Shown here in pieces: positions 39,814 through 50,981 of a DNA stretch of 64,000 nucleotides. Position 1 is the stretch's first letter. Each line of letters opens with the position of its first letter. The stretch is from Paracoccus wurundjeri. Lineage in GTDB: Bacteria > Pseudomonadota > Alphaproteobacteria > Rhodobacterales > Rhodobacteraceae. The translations under genes and the position numbers were made by a program. A model generated the notes under the pieces. The model had not been told where the DNA came from, did no database searches, and saw nothing but the letters and a program-made list of their open reading frames with translations. Location of the stretch: NCBI RefSeq assembly GCF_030678915.1, contig NZ_JAUUTZ010000001.1, forward strand, positions 394,023 to 458,022. Reading direction: 5' to 3'.

Positions 39814-40530
39814 ATGTCGACCGCTAATTGCACCAGGAATTGTTGGATCGCCGGGGCCTTGCTTGGCCTTTTCGTGTGGATTTTTACTGCTGGTGTTGGC
39901 CCGTTGCGATGGTTTGAAGGCCTGTTTCTGGGCCTGATTGCGGCCGGATTGATGGGCCAGTTTCTGATCTGGTTTCTCTGTGGCGGCGCGCGTTCCGTCG
40001 GTGGCGAGGCATGGCAACCATCTTCGACGGTTACCCAGCCAGAGCCGGTGGCATCAGCGGTTGGATTTGCCGATATGGCGGCGAAACGGCCGGACGATCC
40101 GGATGATGCGGTGTCCCGGACAGCTGAACCCCCACAGGGGGCAGAGGGACGCGATACCGTCATGAAGCAGCCCGCGGGCCGTGCCGATTCAGAAGCCGCC
40201 GCCCCGAGGCCGACCGGATCGGGAAGCGTCGCATCTGCAGGAGTCGGCCCTGCGGGGCAACCGGCGGCCAAGGTCGAATCGGCAAAAGATGACCTGAAGG
40301 AGATCAAGGGCGTGGGTCCGAAACTTGAAGATCTGCTAGGTCAGCATGGCGTGACCCGCTTTGCGCAGATCGCGGAGTGGGGCGATACGGAGATTGACCA
40401 TTTCGCCGAGTTGATCGGCCGGATGGGCAGCCGTATCCGCAGCGATGACTGGGTCGGGCAGGCAAGGATACTCGCAGCGGGCGGAGAAACGGAGTTTTCG
40501 AAGCGCGTCGAGAAGGGTGACGTTTACTGA
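39814..40530 (+). CDS. Membrane protein with NuoE-tail-like helix-hairpin-helix domain
   Basis: The function is unknown. The 238-residue protein has two N-terminal membrane segments (WIAGALLGLFVWIFTAG; FLGLIAAGLMGQFLIWFL), a linker of about 90 residues rich in Ala, Pro, Gly and Asp, and a C-terminal domain ([21 protein letters not shown] to GGETEFSKRVEKGDVY) closely matching the NuoE tail. A TGATG overlap joins it to the next gene. The ATG at 39814 is six bases from GGGAG and is preferred to the adjacent ATG at 39811. It may tether a DNA-, RNA- or protein-binding HhH module to the membrane near complex I. Confidence 0.82.
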   Translation: MSTANCTRNCWIAGALLGLFVWIFTAGVGPLRWFEGLFLGLIAAGLMGQFLIWFLCGGARSVGGEAWQPSSTVTQPEPVASAVGFADMAAKRPDDPDDAVSRTAEPPQGAEGRDTVMKQPAGRADSEAAAPRPTGSGSVASAGVGPAGQPAAKVESAKDDLKEIKGVGPKLEDLLGQHGVTRFAQIAEWGDTEIDHFAELIGRMGSRIRSDDWVGQARILAAGGETEFSKRVEKGDVY

Positions 40531-40742
40531 TGAATCAGCGGCGCGATCAGGATAGCGGGCAGATGCGGCTGGTTGCCGTGGTCATCGCGATTGCGATGAT
40601 CGGCTGGCTGGGCATGCAGTGGCTTGGCAGTCAATATGGCTGGGCCGCGAAATGGGCCTATCTGATCGATCTTGCCGCTATCGGCGCTTTTGTCTGGTCG
40701 CTGCTTGTGACCTGGCGTATTTGGCGGCGCAGGAATGCTTGA
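40530..40742 (+). CDS. Small membrane protein (DUF5337-like)
   Basis: The 70-residue protein has a polar N-terminus and two membrane segments (LVAVVIAIAMIGWLGMQWLG and WAYLIDLAAIGAFVWSLLVTW) ending in RRRN. I believe this matches the Rhodobacterales family DUF5337, but this needs a profile search. It overlaps the HhH membrane protein's stop (TGATG) and precedes nuoF by 27 bases. Two-helix proteins of this size are typical of accessory subunits or assembly factors, but nothing shows which. Confidence 0.75.
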   Translation: MNQRRDQDSGQMRLVAVVIAIAMIGWLGMQWLGSQYGWAAKWAYLIDLAAIGAFVWSLLVTWRIWRRRNA

Positions 40743-42065
<1,323 letters not shown>

Positions 42066-42074
42066 GGGGCAAGG

Positions 42075-42455
42075 ATGACCGGTATCCATAGCATAACCGA
42101 TCGTGCCGGTACTCTGGTCGCTGTGCTGGGGCTGACCGCATTGGCGGGCTGTTTCGGCATCGGCGGCCCGGACGGTCCGCCGCCGCTTGCCACTGCGCAG
42201 GTGAATGGCGTGCAATATCGGGTCGATGCGGTCGAAGCCGGCGCGGCGTCCGGCGTTGCACAATCGCCGCTTGATCTTGCCGGTGCCGGGTCGGGCTGGG
42301 TCGTCAGCCGCGCGGATGGCAAGCCGATGACCTCCGGTGATGAGCAGGGGGCCTATCGGGCCTTTGCGGCGCATTGCAAGGGGCTGATCGGGCCGGGCAA
42401 CCTGTCGCAGCATCAGGGCAAATCGGTTTACCGCTTCCGGGAGTGTAATGAGTGA
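42075..42455 (+). CDS. Lipoprotein of unknown function between nuoF and nuoG
   Basis: The 126-residue product has a signal sequence with lipobox ALAGC (Cys26), so it is probably attached to a membrane on the periplasmic side. The mature part has [18 protein letters not shown] and a C-terminal half with AAHCKGL and RFRECNE, two Cys that could pair. I do not recognise a domain. Periplasmic location makes a direct complex I role odd, because nuoF and nuoG are cytoplasmic. It starts nine bases after nuoF, and its end overlaps the next small ORF by eight bases. Confidence 0.75.
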   Translation: MTGIHSITDRAGTLVAVLGLTALAGCFGIGGPDGPPPLATAQVNGVQYRVDAVEAGAASGVAQSPLDLAGAGSGWVVSRADGKPMTSGDEQGAYRAFAAHCKGLIGPGNLSQHQGKSVYRFRECNE

Positions 42456-42612
42456 TGATGAAACTGCGTTCAGCTATAGCGATTGCGCCGTCCGGCAGGG
42501 CGGTGGTTGCGGTTGGCGCGGCTGTGATGGGTTTTGCTGGACGTATGATGACCCTCACGCATCTTTCACCGAACCGTGCGACCGCGTTCCGTGTTATGTC
42601 CGGCAGACATAA
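42448..42612 (+). CDS. Cysteine-rich small ORF (54 aa, hypothetical)
   Basis: The ATG at 42448 overlaps the lipoprotein stop and is preceded by GGGAG four bases upstream. The frame runs 54 codons to TAA at 42610-42612. The peptide starts [20 protein letters not shown] and contains six Cys in a 34-residue span (SDC, GGGC, RGC, GFC, PCD and PCY), plus three Trp/Tyr-rich spots. The pattern could bind zinc or an Fe-S cluster. No signal peptide is visible, so it is probably cytoplasmic. It competes with a frame-shifted extension of the downstream DUF5333 ORF; the ribosome site, coupling and Cys pattern favour this reading. Confidence 0.55.
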   Translation: MSDDETAFSYSDCAVRQGGGCGWRGCDGFCWTYDDPHASFTEPCDRVPCYVRQT

Positions 42613-42614
42613 CA
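42592..42614. repeat. Perfect inverted repeat before the DUF5333 gene
   Basis: TGTTATGTC and GACATAACA are perfect 9-base arms around CGGCA. The repeat covers the end of the Cys-rich ORF and lies three bases before the SD (CGGAGG) of the next gene. It could be an operator, an mRNA hairpin that affects translation, or a chance product of coding sequence. Confidence 0.6.
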
Positions 42615-42631
42615 GATCGGAGGCACGAGCC

Positions 42632-43045
42632 ATGAAAGCCCGTAACTGTATGGCGGCAGCAATCGCCGCGACACTGACCCTGACCGCTGTTCCTGCCGTC
42701 GCGTTGGAACCGCTGAGCCAGGAGCGTTATATCAATGACCGCCTGATCGCGGCGCGGATTGCCGACCGGATCCGGCGGGAATGCCCGACCATAAGCGCCA
42801 GGATGGTTTATGCTTGGTCGCAGGCGCGCGCGCTTAAGAAATATGCGCGCGACAAGGGCTATTCCGAAGCCCAGATCGAGGCGTTTCTGGACAGCAGACC
42901 TGATAAGGATCGCATTTATGCCGTGGCCGAGGATTACATGGCCCGCAATGGCGTGACAAACGGCGATGCAGAGAGTTATTGCCGCCTCGGGCGGGATGAA
43001 ATCGCGAAGAAGACGGTCACCGGATCGCTTCTGAACGCAAAGTAA
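42632..43045 (+). CDS. DUF5333-like exported protein
   Basis: The 137-residue protein has a signal peptide ([24 protein letters not shown], cleaved near residue 24) and a mature helical domain: [21 protein letters not shown], with a pair of Cys (RECPT and ESYCRLG) probably bonded. I think it fits Pfam DUF5333, seen in Rhodobacteraceae, but this was not checked. CGGAGG ten bases before the ATG at 42632 supports the start; a longer in-frame ORF from 42452 overlaps the Cys-rich ORF in another frame. It stands ten bases before nuoG. Confidence 0.78.
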   Translation: MKARNCMAAAIAATLTLTAVPAVALEPLSQERYINDRLIAARIADRIRRECPTISARMVYAWSQARALKKYARDKGYSEAQIEAFLDSRPDKDRIYAVAEDYMARNGVTNGDAESYCRLGRDEIAKKTVTGSLLNAK

Positions 43046-43055
43046 GGATGGAATG

Positions 43056-45077
43056 ATGGCCGAATTGCGGACAATCAAGATCGACGGCAAGGAAATCGAG
43101 GTCGATCCCAACCTGACTCTCATTCAGGCCTGCGAGCAGGCCGGGGTCGAGATTCCGCGATTCTGCTATCATGAGCGGCTGTCGATCGCCGGCAACTGCC
43201 GGATGTGTCTGGTCGAGGTGGTCGGCGGCCCGCCAAAGCCGGCGGCATCCTGCGCCATGCAGGTCAAGGATCTGCGCCCGGGCCCAGAAGGCGCACCCAG
43301 CGAGATCCGCACCAACAGCCCGATGGTCAAGAAGGCGCGCGAAGGCGTGATGGAGTTCCTGCTGATCAACCACCCGCTTGATTGCCCGATCTGCGATCAG
43401 GGCGGCGAATGCGATCTTCAGGATCAGGCCATGGCTTACGGCGTGGATTTCAGCCGTTATCGCGAGCCCAAACGGGCCTCGGAAGAGCTGAATCTTGGCC
43501 CGCTGGTCGAAACCCATATGACCCGCTGCATCTCCTGCACCCGCTGCGTGCGTTTTACGACCGAGGTGGCCGGGATCACCCAGATGGGCCAGACCGGTCG
43601 TGGCGAGGACAGCGAGATCACCAGCTATCTGAACGAAACGCTGGCCTCGAATCTTCAGGGAAATATCATTGATCTTTGCCCGGTCGGGGCGCTTGTCAGC
43701 AAACCCTATGCCTTTACCGCCCGCCCTTGGGAACTGACCAAGACCGAGACGATCGACGTGATGGATGCGCTTGGCAGCAATATCCGAGTCGACACCAAGG
43801 GACGCGAGGTGATGCGGATCATGCCGCGCAACCATGACGGCGTGAACGAGGAATGGATCAGCGACAAATCCCGCTTCGTCTGGGACGGGCTGCGCCGTCA
43901 GCGGCTGGACCGGCCCTATATCCGCGAGAATGGCAAATTGCGGGTGGCAACATGGCCCGAGGCTTTGACCGCTGCAGCCCGTGCGATGCAAGGCAGGAAA
44001 ATCGCGGGACTGGTCGGCGATCTGGCCCCGACCGAAGCCGCCTTCAGCCTGAAGACGCTGATCGAGGGGTTGGGCGGCAATGTCGAATGCCGCACCGATG
44101 GGGCACGGCTGCCCGTTGGAAACCGCGCTGGCTATGCGGGGACGGCACGGATCGAGGATATCGATAATGCGGCGATGATCCAGTTGATCGGCACCAATCC
44201 CAGAGAAGAGGCCCCGGTATTGAATGCCCGTATCCGCAAGGCGTGGGCTGCCGGCGCACGGATCGGGCTGGTGGGCGAGGCCGTCGATCTGACCTATGAT
44301 TACGCCCATGTCGGCACCGACCGGGCAGTGCTTGAAAAGCTGTCTTCACAGAAAATCAGCGATGAGGCCCGTGATAAGCCGACGCTGGTCATCGTCGGGC
44401 AGGGCGCGATCCGAGAGGCCGATGGCGAGGCGGTTCTGGCCCATGCGATGAAACTGGCCGAGAATTCGAATTCCGGGCTGCTGATCCTGCATACGGCCGC
44501 CTCGCGCGTGGGCGCGATGGATGTCGGCGCCGTGACCGAAGGCGGATTGCCTGCGGCCATCGAGGGTGCCGAGGTGATCTTCAATCTTGGTGCTGACGAG
44601 GTCGAAATCGCCGAAGGGCAGTTTGTGATCTATCAGGGAAGCCATGGCGACAGGGGGGCGCATCGTGCCGATGTGATCCTGCCCGCGGCCTGCTATACCG
44701 AGGAAAACGGGCTGTTCGTGAATACCGAAGGCCGTCCGCAACTGGCGCTGCGTGCCAATTTCGCGCCGGGGGAAGCCAAGGAGAACTGGGCGATCCTGCG
44801 TGCGCTTTCCGCGGAACTGGGTCAGACATTGCCCTGGGACAGCCTGGCGCAACTGCGCCGCGCCCTGATCAAGGCGGTTCCGCACCTGGCCCTGATCGAT
44901 CAGGTGCCTGAAAATGAATGGCAGGCTTTGAAGCTGGCCGATCTTGGCCGCGCGGATTTCAGTAATCCGATCAAGGATTTCTATCTCACCAACCCAATCG
45001 CGCGCAGTTCGCCCCTGATGGGGGAATTGTCGCGTATGGCCGCGGCGCGTCATGCGCCGGCCATAGCTGCGGAGTAA
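43056..45077 (+). CDS. nuoG: NADH-quinone oxidoreductase subunit G
   Basis: NuoG (Nqo3) is the largest peripheral subunit and holds three Fe-S clusters. The 673-residue protein has the N1b motif [19 protein letters not shown] with a fourth Cys downstream, the N5 motif [16 protein letters not shown] with a His upstream (INHPLDC), the N4 motif [14 protein letters not shown], and a degenerate molybdopterin-oxidoreductase-like C-terminal domain. I chose the ATG at 43056 ([16 protein letters not shown]) over 43053, matching the Paracoccus start. Confidence 0.97.
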   Translation: MAELRTIKIDGKEIEVDPNLTLIQACEQAGVEIPRFCYHERLSIAGNCRMCLVEVVGGPPKPAASCAMQVKDLRPGPEGAPSEIRTNSPMVKKAREGVMEFLLINHPLDCPICDQGGECDLQDQAMAYGVDFSRYREPKRASEELNLGPLVETHMTRCISCTRCVRFTTEVAGITQMGQTGRGEDSEITSYLNETLASNLQGNIIDLCPVGALVSKPYAFTARPWELTKTETIDVMDALGSNIRVDTKGREVMRIMPRNHDGVNEEWISDKSRFVWDGLRRQRLDRPYIRENGKLRVATWPEALTAAARAMQGRKIAGLVGDLAPTEAAFSLKTLIEGLGGNVECRTDGARLPVGNRAGYAGTARIEDIDNAAMIQLIGTNPREEAPVLNARIRKAWAAGARIGLVGEAVDLTYDYAHVGTDRAVLEKLSSQKISDEARDKPTLVIVGQGAIREADGEAVLAHAMKLAENSNSGLLILHTAASRVGAMDVGAVTEGGLPAAIEGAEVIFNLGADEVEIAEGQFVIYQGSHGDRGAHRADVILPAACYTEENGLFVNTEGRPQLALRANFAPGEAKENWAILRALSAELGQTLPWDSLAQLRRALIKAVPHLALIDQVPENEWQALKLADLGRADFSNPIKDFYLTNPIARSSPLMGELSRMAAARHAPAIAAE

Positions 45078-45082
45078 TTGAT

Positions 45083-45856
45083 ATGCTGCCAGCCCCTCGC
45101 AAGCCCGTGTTTCGTCTCGCCCTTCTGGGGGTGCTGTTGCTGGCTGGTTGCGGGGCGGGGGACAAGCCGCAGCGCCCTCCGGAAAAGCCCAATTATCTGG
45201 TGGCCCGGGTCGGGTCCGCCGGTCAGTCTGCGAAAGCAGGGGAGCTGAAACTGGCGCGGGTTTCGACGAAATCCGGCGAAATCCTGATTCTCGAACCGGA
45301 CGGCGAGGTGACCTCGATGGATCTCGATTCGCCAGAAGGGAAGGAAGCCTTTGCAATCACCGAGGCCGACCTGATGGCGTTGAACGCCAATCTGGATATC
45401 GACCTTTCGGGCGTTGCCGGTCCGGCCGAACCCGGTCGGCCACCGCGCAAATCGGCGCAGCAGAAGATGATCGAGGCGTTCGCCGCGCGGACACAGCCGC
45501 TTTTGCCGAATATGAGGGAAGGAACCAAGGTCGATCCCGAAGATTTCCTTGCGGTGCAGGTGGTGGTTCTGAATCCCGGCAAGGGTGACGATCTGGTCAG
45601 CGTTAAGGCAAATCTGCGTAAAGGGGTGGACGCGGATATCGCCTTTTCGTATGCCACCTGCGCACTGGCCGGGTGGGCGAATGACTCGGGAGCGAATTAC
45701 GGGCGTCATATCCGTACGTTACAGGATACACGTAACGGGAAAGTACTGATCGACGCGGCATTCACGATCTCGGACGAAAAGCCGCTGGGATTGCGGGTCA
45801 TGGAAACACAAGACGCTTTGCAAGAGTGCAAGGCACGCGGCATTCCCGCGGCATAA
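45083..45856 (+). CDS. Lipoprotein-like protein between nuoG and nuoH
   Basis: The 257-residue product has a lipobox LLLAGC with Cys23 after a hydrophobic run. Mature segments include YLVARVGSAGQS, ILILEPDGEVTSMDLDSPEGK and a helical region SAQQKMIEAFAARTQPLL. I know no domain for it. It lies five bases after nuoG and 18 before nuoH, so is certain to share their mRNA. Its GC-rich codons match its neighbours. A role in complex I assembly or in an unrelated periplasmic task cannot be decided. Confidence 0.75.
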   Translation: MLPAPRKPVFRLALLGVLLLAGCGAGDKPQRPPEKPNYLVARVGSAGQSAKAGELKLARVSTKSGEILILEPDGEVTSMDLDSPEGKEAFAITEADLMALNANLDIDLSGVAGPAEPGRPPRKSAQQKMIEAFAARTQPLLPNMREGTKVDPEDFLAVQVVVLNPGKGDDLVSVKANLRKGVDADIAFSYATCALAGWANDSGANYGRHIRTLQDTRNGKVLIDAAFTISDEKPLGLRVMETQDALQECKARGIPAA

Positions 45857-45874
45857 GGCAGAGGGACGGGCTAT

Positions 45875-46906
45875 ATGGCTGAATTCTGGGCATCCTCTTT
45901 GGGAATCGCAGTCAGCCTGCTATTGCAGGGACTTGCGTTGATCGCCTTTGTGATGGGTTCGCTCATCTATCTGGTTTATGGCGACCGCAAGATCTGGGCT
46001 GCGGTCCAGATGCGGCGCGGCCCGAACGTGGTCGGACCCTGGGGGCTGTTGCAGACCTTTGCCGACGCCTTGAAATATGTCGTCAAGGAAATCGTCGTTC
46101 CGGCCGGTGCGGACAAGTTCGTCTTCTTCCTTGCGCCTTTCCTGTCGATGGTGCTGGCGCTGCTGGCATTCGTTGCGATCCCTTTCGCGCCGGGCTGGGT
46201 GATGGCCGATATCAATGTCGGCATCCTGTTCATCTTCGCTGTCTCCTCGCTCGAGGTGTACGGGGTGATCATGGGGGGCTGGGCGTCCAACTCGAAATAT
46301 CCGTTCCTGGGCTCGTTGCGTTCCGCCGCTCAGATGATCTCTTATGAAGTCAGCCTTGGTCTGATCATCATCGGTATCATCATCTCGTCCGGTTCGATGA
46401 ACCTGACCACCATCGTCGAGTCGCAAAGCGGGGCGGGCCTGCTGTCGTGGTATTGGCTGCCGCATCTGCCGATGCTGGTGCTGTTCTTCGTTTCGGCGCT
46501 GGCCGAAACCAACCGCCCGCCCTTCGATCTGCCCGAGGCGGAATCGGAACTGGTGGCGGGCTTCATGGTCGAATATTCCTCGACGCCCTATCTGCTGTTC
46601 ATGGCTGGCGAATATATTGCCATGTGGCTGATGTGCGCATTGATCTCGCTGCTGTTCTTTGGTGGCTGGCTGTCGCCCATTCCGGGTATTCCCGACGGGG
46701 CGCTGTGGATGGTGCTGAAGATGGCCTTCTGGTTCTTCATGTTCGCCATGGTGAAGGCCATCGTGCCGCGTTACCGCTATGATCAGCTTATGCGGATCGG
46801 CTGGAAAGTGTTCCTGCCGCTATCGCTGGGATGGGTCGTGATCGTGGCATTTCTTGTAAAATATGAAGTGCTTGGCGGGTTCTGGGCCCGCTGGGCGGGA
46901 GCATAA
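45875..46906 (+). CDS. nuoH: NADH-quinone oxidoreductase subunit H
   Basis: NuoH (Nqo8) joins the membrane and peripheral arms and helps form the quinone channel. The 343-residue protein has about eight membrane segments and the conserved [32 protein letters not shown] region, [27 protein letters not shown] (Glu-rich loop) and a C-terminal [20 protein letters not shown]. It is the first membrane-arm gene after nuoG and the lipoprotein-like gene. Confidence 0.96.
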   Translation: MAEFWASSLGIAVSLLLQGLALIAFVMGSLIYLVYGDRKIWAAVQMRRGPNVVGPWGLLQTFADALKYVVKEIVVPAGADKFVFFLAPFLSMVLALLAFVAIPFAPGWVMADINVGILFIFAVSSLEVYGVIMGGWASNSKYPFLGSLRSAAQMISYEVSLGLIIIGIIISSGSMNLTTIVESQSGAGLLSWYWLPHLPMLVLFFVSALAETNRPPFDLPEAESELVAGFMVEYSSTPYLLFMAGEYIAMWLMCALISLLFFGGWLSPIPGIPDGALWMVLKMAFWFFMFAMVKAIVPRYRYDQLMRIGWKVFLPLSLGWVVIVAFLVKYEVLGGFWARWAGA

Positions 46907-47804
<898 letters not shown>

Positions 47805-47808
<4 letters not shown>

Positions 47809-48407
47809 TTACACTTGCATTCTACCTGTTCGCGATCTCTGTCTGCGTGGCCGGATTCATGGTCGTACTGTCCAGGAATCCGGTGCATTCGGTCCTGTGG
47901 CTGATTCTGGCTTTCCTGTCGGCCGCGGGTCTGTTCGTGCTGCAAGGGGCGGAATTCGTAGCGATGTTGCTGGTGATTGTCTATGTCGGTGCGGTTGCGG
48001 TTCTCTTCCTTTTCGTCGTCATGATGCTGGATGTCGATTTTGCCGAGCTCAAAGGAGAATTTGCGCGCTATCTTCCGCTTGGCGGGCTGATCGCTATTGT
48101 CCTGATGGCACAGCTTGGGATCGCGCTCGGAGCCTGGGAAAGCGCACAGGACGCCGAGGCATTGCGCGCCGTTCCGATCACGGGCGAGGCGATGAACTCG
48201 CATGCGATCGGCAACGTGCTTTATGACCACTATCTGCTGCCCTTCCAGCTTGCCGGTCTGGTATTGCTGGTGGCGATGATCGGGGCAATCACGCTGACCA
48301 TGCGCCACCGCCGCGACATCAAGCGGCAGGACGTGGTCGAACAGATGCACCGCGATCCGGCCAAAACCATGGAACTGCGTGACGTGAAACCGGGGCAGGG
48401 GCTTTGA
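47805..48407 (+). CDS. nuoJ: NADH-quinone oxidoreductase subunit J
   Basis: NuoJ (Nqo10) is a membrane subunit next to NuoK and NuoA. The 200-residue protein has five membrane segments, including [58 protein letters not shown] (the conserved segment with the pi-bulge Tyr-Val-Gly) and [18 protein letters not shown], in pieces here. ATGA overlap with the CMD-like gene. Its stop overlaps the small ORF that follows (TTGA). Confidence 0.95.
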
Positions 48408-48484
48408 GGACCGGCAGCATAATTGCAATAGCCATCGGAATCCTGGCAGCGGTTCTTGTGGCAAACGGATATTTCAGTGGGTAA
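48404..48484 (+). CDS. 26-residue single-span membrane peptide between nuoJ and nuoK
   Basis: TTG at 48404 overlaps the nuoJ stop (TTGA) and follows the G-rich stretch GGGGCAGGGG, a possible ribosome site. The frame ends TAA at 48482. The 26-residue peptide has a basic start (MRTGS), an unbroken hydrophobic run [15 protein letters not shown] and a polar end NGYFSG, which is the makeup of a single membrane span with the N-terminus inside. It fills exactly the 98 bases between nuoJ and nuoK. The non-ATG start and short length make it unproven, but the composition is not random. Confidence 0.5.
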   Translation: MRTGSIIAIAIGILAAVLVANGYFSG

Positions 48485-48493
48485 AAACCCTGA

Positions 48494-48811
<318 letters not shown>

Positions 48812-48817
48812 GGAGAC

Positions 48818-50980
48818 ATGGCGCAATTCATCCTTTTTGCCCCGTTGCTGGGCGCGATCATTGCCGGATTCGGCTGGCGCGTGATCGGCGAGACGGCGGC
48901 ACAATATCTGACAACAGGTATCCTGTTCGCCGCAGCGCTGTTCAGCTGGATCATCTTCCTGAGTTTCGATGGCGAAGTGCAGAATCTGCCGGTTTTCGAC
49001 TGGGTGGTGTCAGGTGACTTCGCTTCGGAATGGGCCATCCGGCTGGACCGGCTGACCGCGATCATGCTGGTGGTGGTGACGACGGTTTCGGCGCTCGTCC
49101 ATCTGTATTCGATGGGCTACATGGCCCATGACGATAATTTCGACCACGATCAGAATTACAAGGCGCGGTTCTTCGCCTATCTGTCCTTCTTCACCTTTGC
49201 CATGCTGATGCTGGTGACTGCCGATAACCTGTTGCAGATGTTCTTCGGGTGGGAGGGCGTGGGCGTCGCCTCTTACCTGCTGATCGGCTTCTATTTCAGG
49301 AAACAATCTGCGGGCGCGGCGGCGATGAAGGCCTTCATCGTCAACCGGGTTGGCGATTTTGGTTTCCTTCTTGGGATTTTCGGCCTGTACTGGATGACCG
49401 GCTCGATCCAGTTCGACACGGTTTTCGAACAGGTGCCGGAACTGGCGCAGACACAGATGCATTTCCTGTGGAGCGACTGGAACGCTGCCGAGGTGATCGC
49501 GGTTCTGCTGTTCATTGGCGCGATGGGGAAATCGGCGCAGCTTCTGCTGCATACATGGCTGCCCGACGCGATGGAGGGTCCGACGCCGGTTTCCGCCCTG
49601 ATCCACGCCGCGACCATGGTGACGGCGGGCGTCTTCCTCGTCTGCCGGATGTCTCCGCTGTACGAGTTCGCTCCGGATGCCAAGACCTTCATTACCGTCA
49701 TTGGCGCGACAACGGCGTTTTTCGCGGCGACCGTGGGGCTGGTGCAGAACGATATCAAGCGGGTGATCGCCTATTCGACCTGTTCGCAGCTGGGCTATAT
49801 GTTCGTGGCGGCGGGCGTGGGTGTCTATTCGGTGGCGATGTTCCATCTGCTGACCCATGCTTTCTTCAAGGCCATGCTGTTCCTTGGTGCGGGCTCGGTC
49901 ATTCATGCGATGCATCATGAACAGGATATGCGGAATTACGGCGGGTTGCGGAAGAAAGTGCCGCTGACCTTCGCCGCGATGCTGATCGGCACGCTGGCGA
50001 TCACCGGGGTCGGGATCCCGCTGACGCATATCGGTTTCGCAGGCTTCCTGTCCAAGGACGCCGCGATCGAAAGCGCATGGGCAGGCAATACCTATGCGTT
50101 CTGGATGCTGGTCATTGCTGCGGCATTTACCAGTTTCTATAGCTGGCGGCTGATGTTCATGACCTTCTGGGGCAAGCCGCGTGGCGATCATCATGCGCAT
50201 GACCACGCCCATGAAAGCCCGCGCGTCATGACTGTACCTCTGGGTGTTCTGGCGGTCGGGGCGATCTTTGCCGGGATGGTCTGGTATCAGCCCTTCTTCG
50301 GTAGCCATGACCGTGTGGCCGAATTCTTCCATATGGGGCATGGCGAGGTCCATGCCAGCGCCGAGGCCGGGCATGAAGAGGCCGAAGAAGCTGAAGAGGG
50401 CACGGGCGAGGAACCCGCCGCTGCAGCCGAAGGGCAGGAAGCGGCAGCGCCCACCGAGGGTGAAGCGGCGACCGGGAGCGATTCCGCAGAGGGTGAGGAA
50501 CATGCGATTGCCACCGACGTTCCGGCACCGGTCGGCGGAGCGATCTACATGCATCCCGGCAATCATGTTCTGGACGAGGCGCATCATTCGCCCGCATGGG
50601 TCAAGGTTTCGCCGTTTATCGCCATGCTTGGAGGGTTGCTGGTTGCGTGGCTCTTTTACATCCGTTACCCGCAGGCCCCCGCGAAACTGGCTGCCCAGCA
50701 GCCTGCGCTATACCAGTTCCTGCTGAATAAATGGTATTTCGACGAGCTTTACGACGTCGTTTTCGTCCGTCCCGCCAAATGGCTTGGCCGCAAGCTGTGG
50801 ACGGGCGGCGACGGAGTGGTTATCGACGGCACCATCAACGGGATAGCCATGGGAATCATCCCGCGTCTGACGCGCTTTGCCGGTCGGGTGCAGTCGGGCT
50901 ACCTGTTCCATTATGCCTTTGCCATGGTTCTTGGCATCGTGGGCTTGCTGATCTGGGTAATGATGCGGGGAACGCACTGA
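48818..50980 (+). CDS. nuoL: NADH-quinone oxidoreductase subunit L
   Basis: NuoL (Nqo12) is an antiporter-like subunit at the end of the membrane arm, with the long lateral helix at its C-terminus. The 720-residue protein has [49 protein letters not shown] and [19 protein letters not shown], in pieces, carrying the conserved Glu, Lys and His residues. Two unusual stretches are present: a His-rich one near residue 457 ([11 protein letters not shown]) and an Ala/Glu-rich, low-complexity insert at about residues 504-587, after the antiporter core. Confidence 0.96.
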   Translation: MAQFILFAPLLGAIIAGFGWRVIGETAAQYLTTGILFAAALFSWIIFLSFDGEVQNLPVFDWVVSGDFASEWAIRLDRLTAIMLVVVTTVSALVHLYSMGYMAHDDNFDHDQNYKARFFAYLSFFTFAMLMLVTADNLLQMFFGWEGVGVASYLLIGFYFRKQSAGAAAMKAFIVNRVGDFGFLLGIFGLYWMTGSIQFDTVFEQVPELAQTQMHFLWSDWNAAEVIAVLLFIGAMGKSAQLLLHTWLPDAMEGPTPVSALIHAATMVTAGVFLVCRMSPLYEFAPDAKTFITVIGATTAFFAATVGLVQNDIKRVIAYSTCSQLGYMFVAAGVGVYSVAMFHLLTHAFFKAMLFLGAGSVIHAMHHEQDMRNYGGLRKKVPLTFAAMLIGTLAITGVGIPLTHIGFAGFLSKDAAIESAWAGNTYAFWMLVIAAAFTSFYSWRLMFMTFWGKPRGDHHAHDHAHESPRVMTVPLGVLAVGAIFAGMVWYQPFFGSHDRVAEFFHMGHGEVHASAEAGHEEAEEAEEGTGEEPAAAAEGQEAAAPTEGEAATGSDSAEGEEHAIATDVPAPVGGAIYMHPGNHVLDEAHHSPAWVKVSPFIAMLGGLLVAWLFYIRYPQAPAKLAAQQPALYQFLLNKWYFDELYDVVFVRPAKWLGRKLWTGGDGVVIDGTINGIAMGIIPRLTRFAGRVQSGYLFHYAFAMVLGIVGLLIWVMMRGTH

Positions 50981-50981
50981 T

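Noticed and set aside
42452..42631. 60-codon upstream extension of the DUF5333-like gene
   Set aside because: It would put extra residues before a good signal peptide, overlaps the Cys-rich frame, and CGGAGG clearly marks the ATG at 42632.
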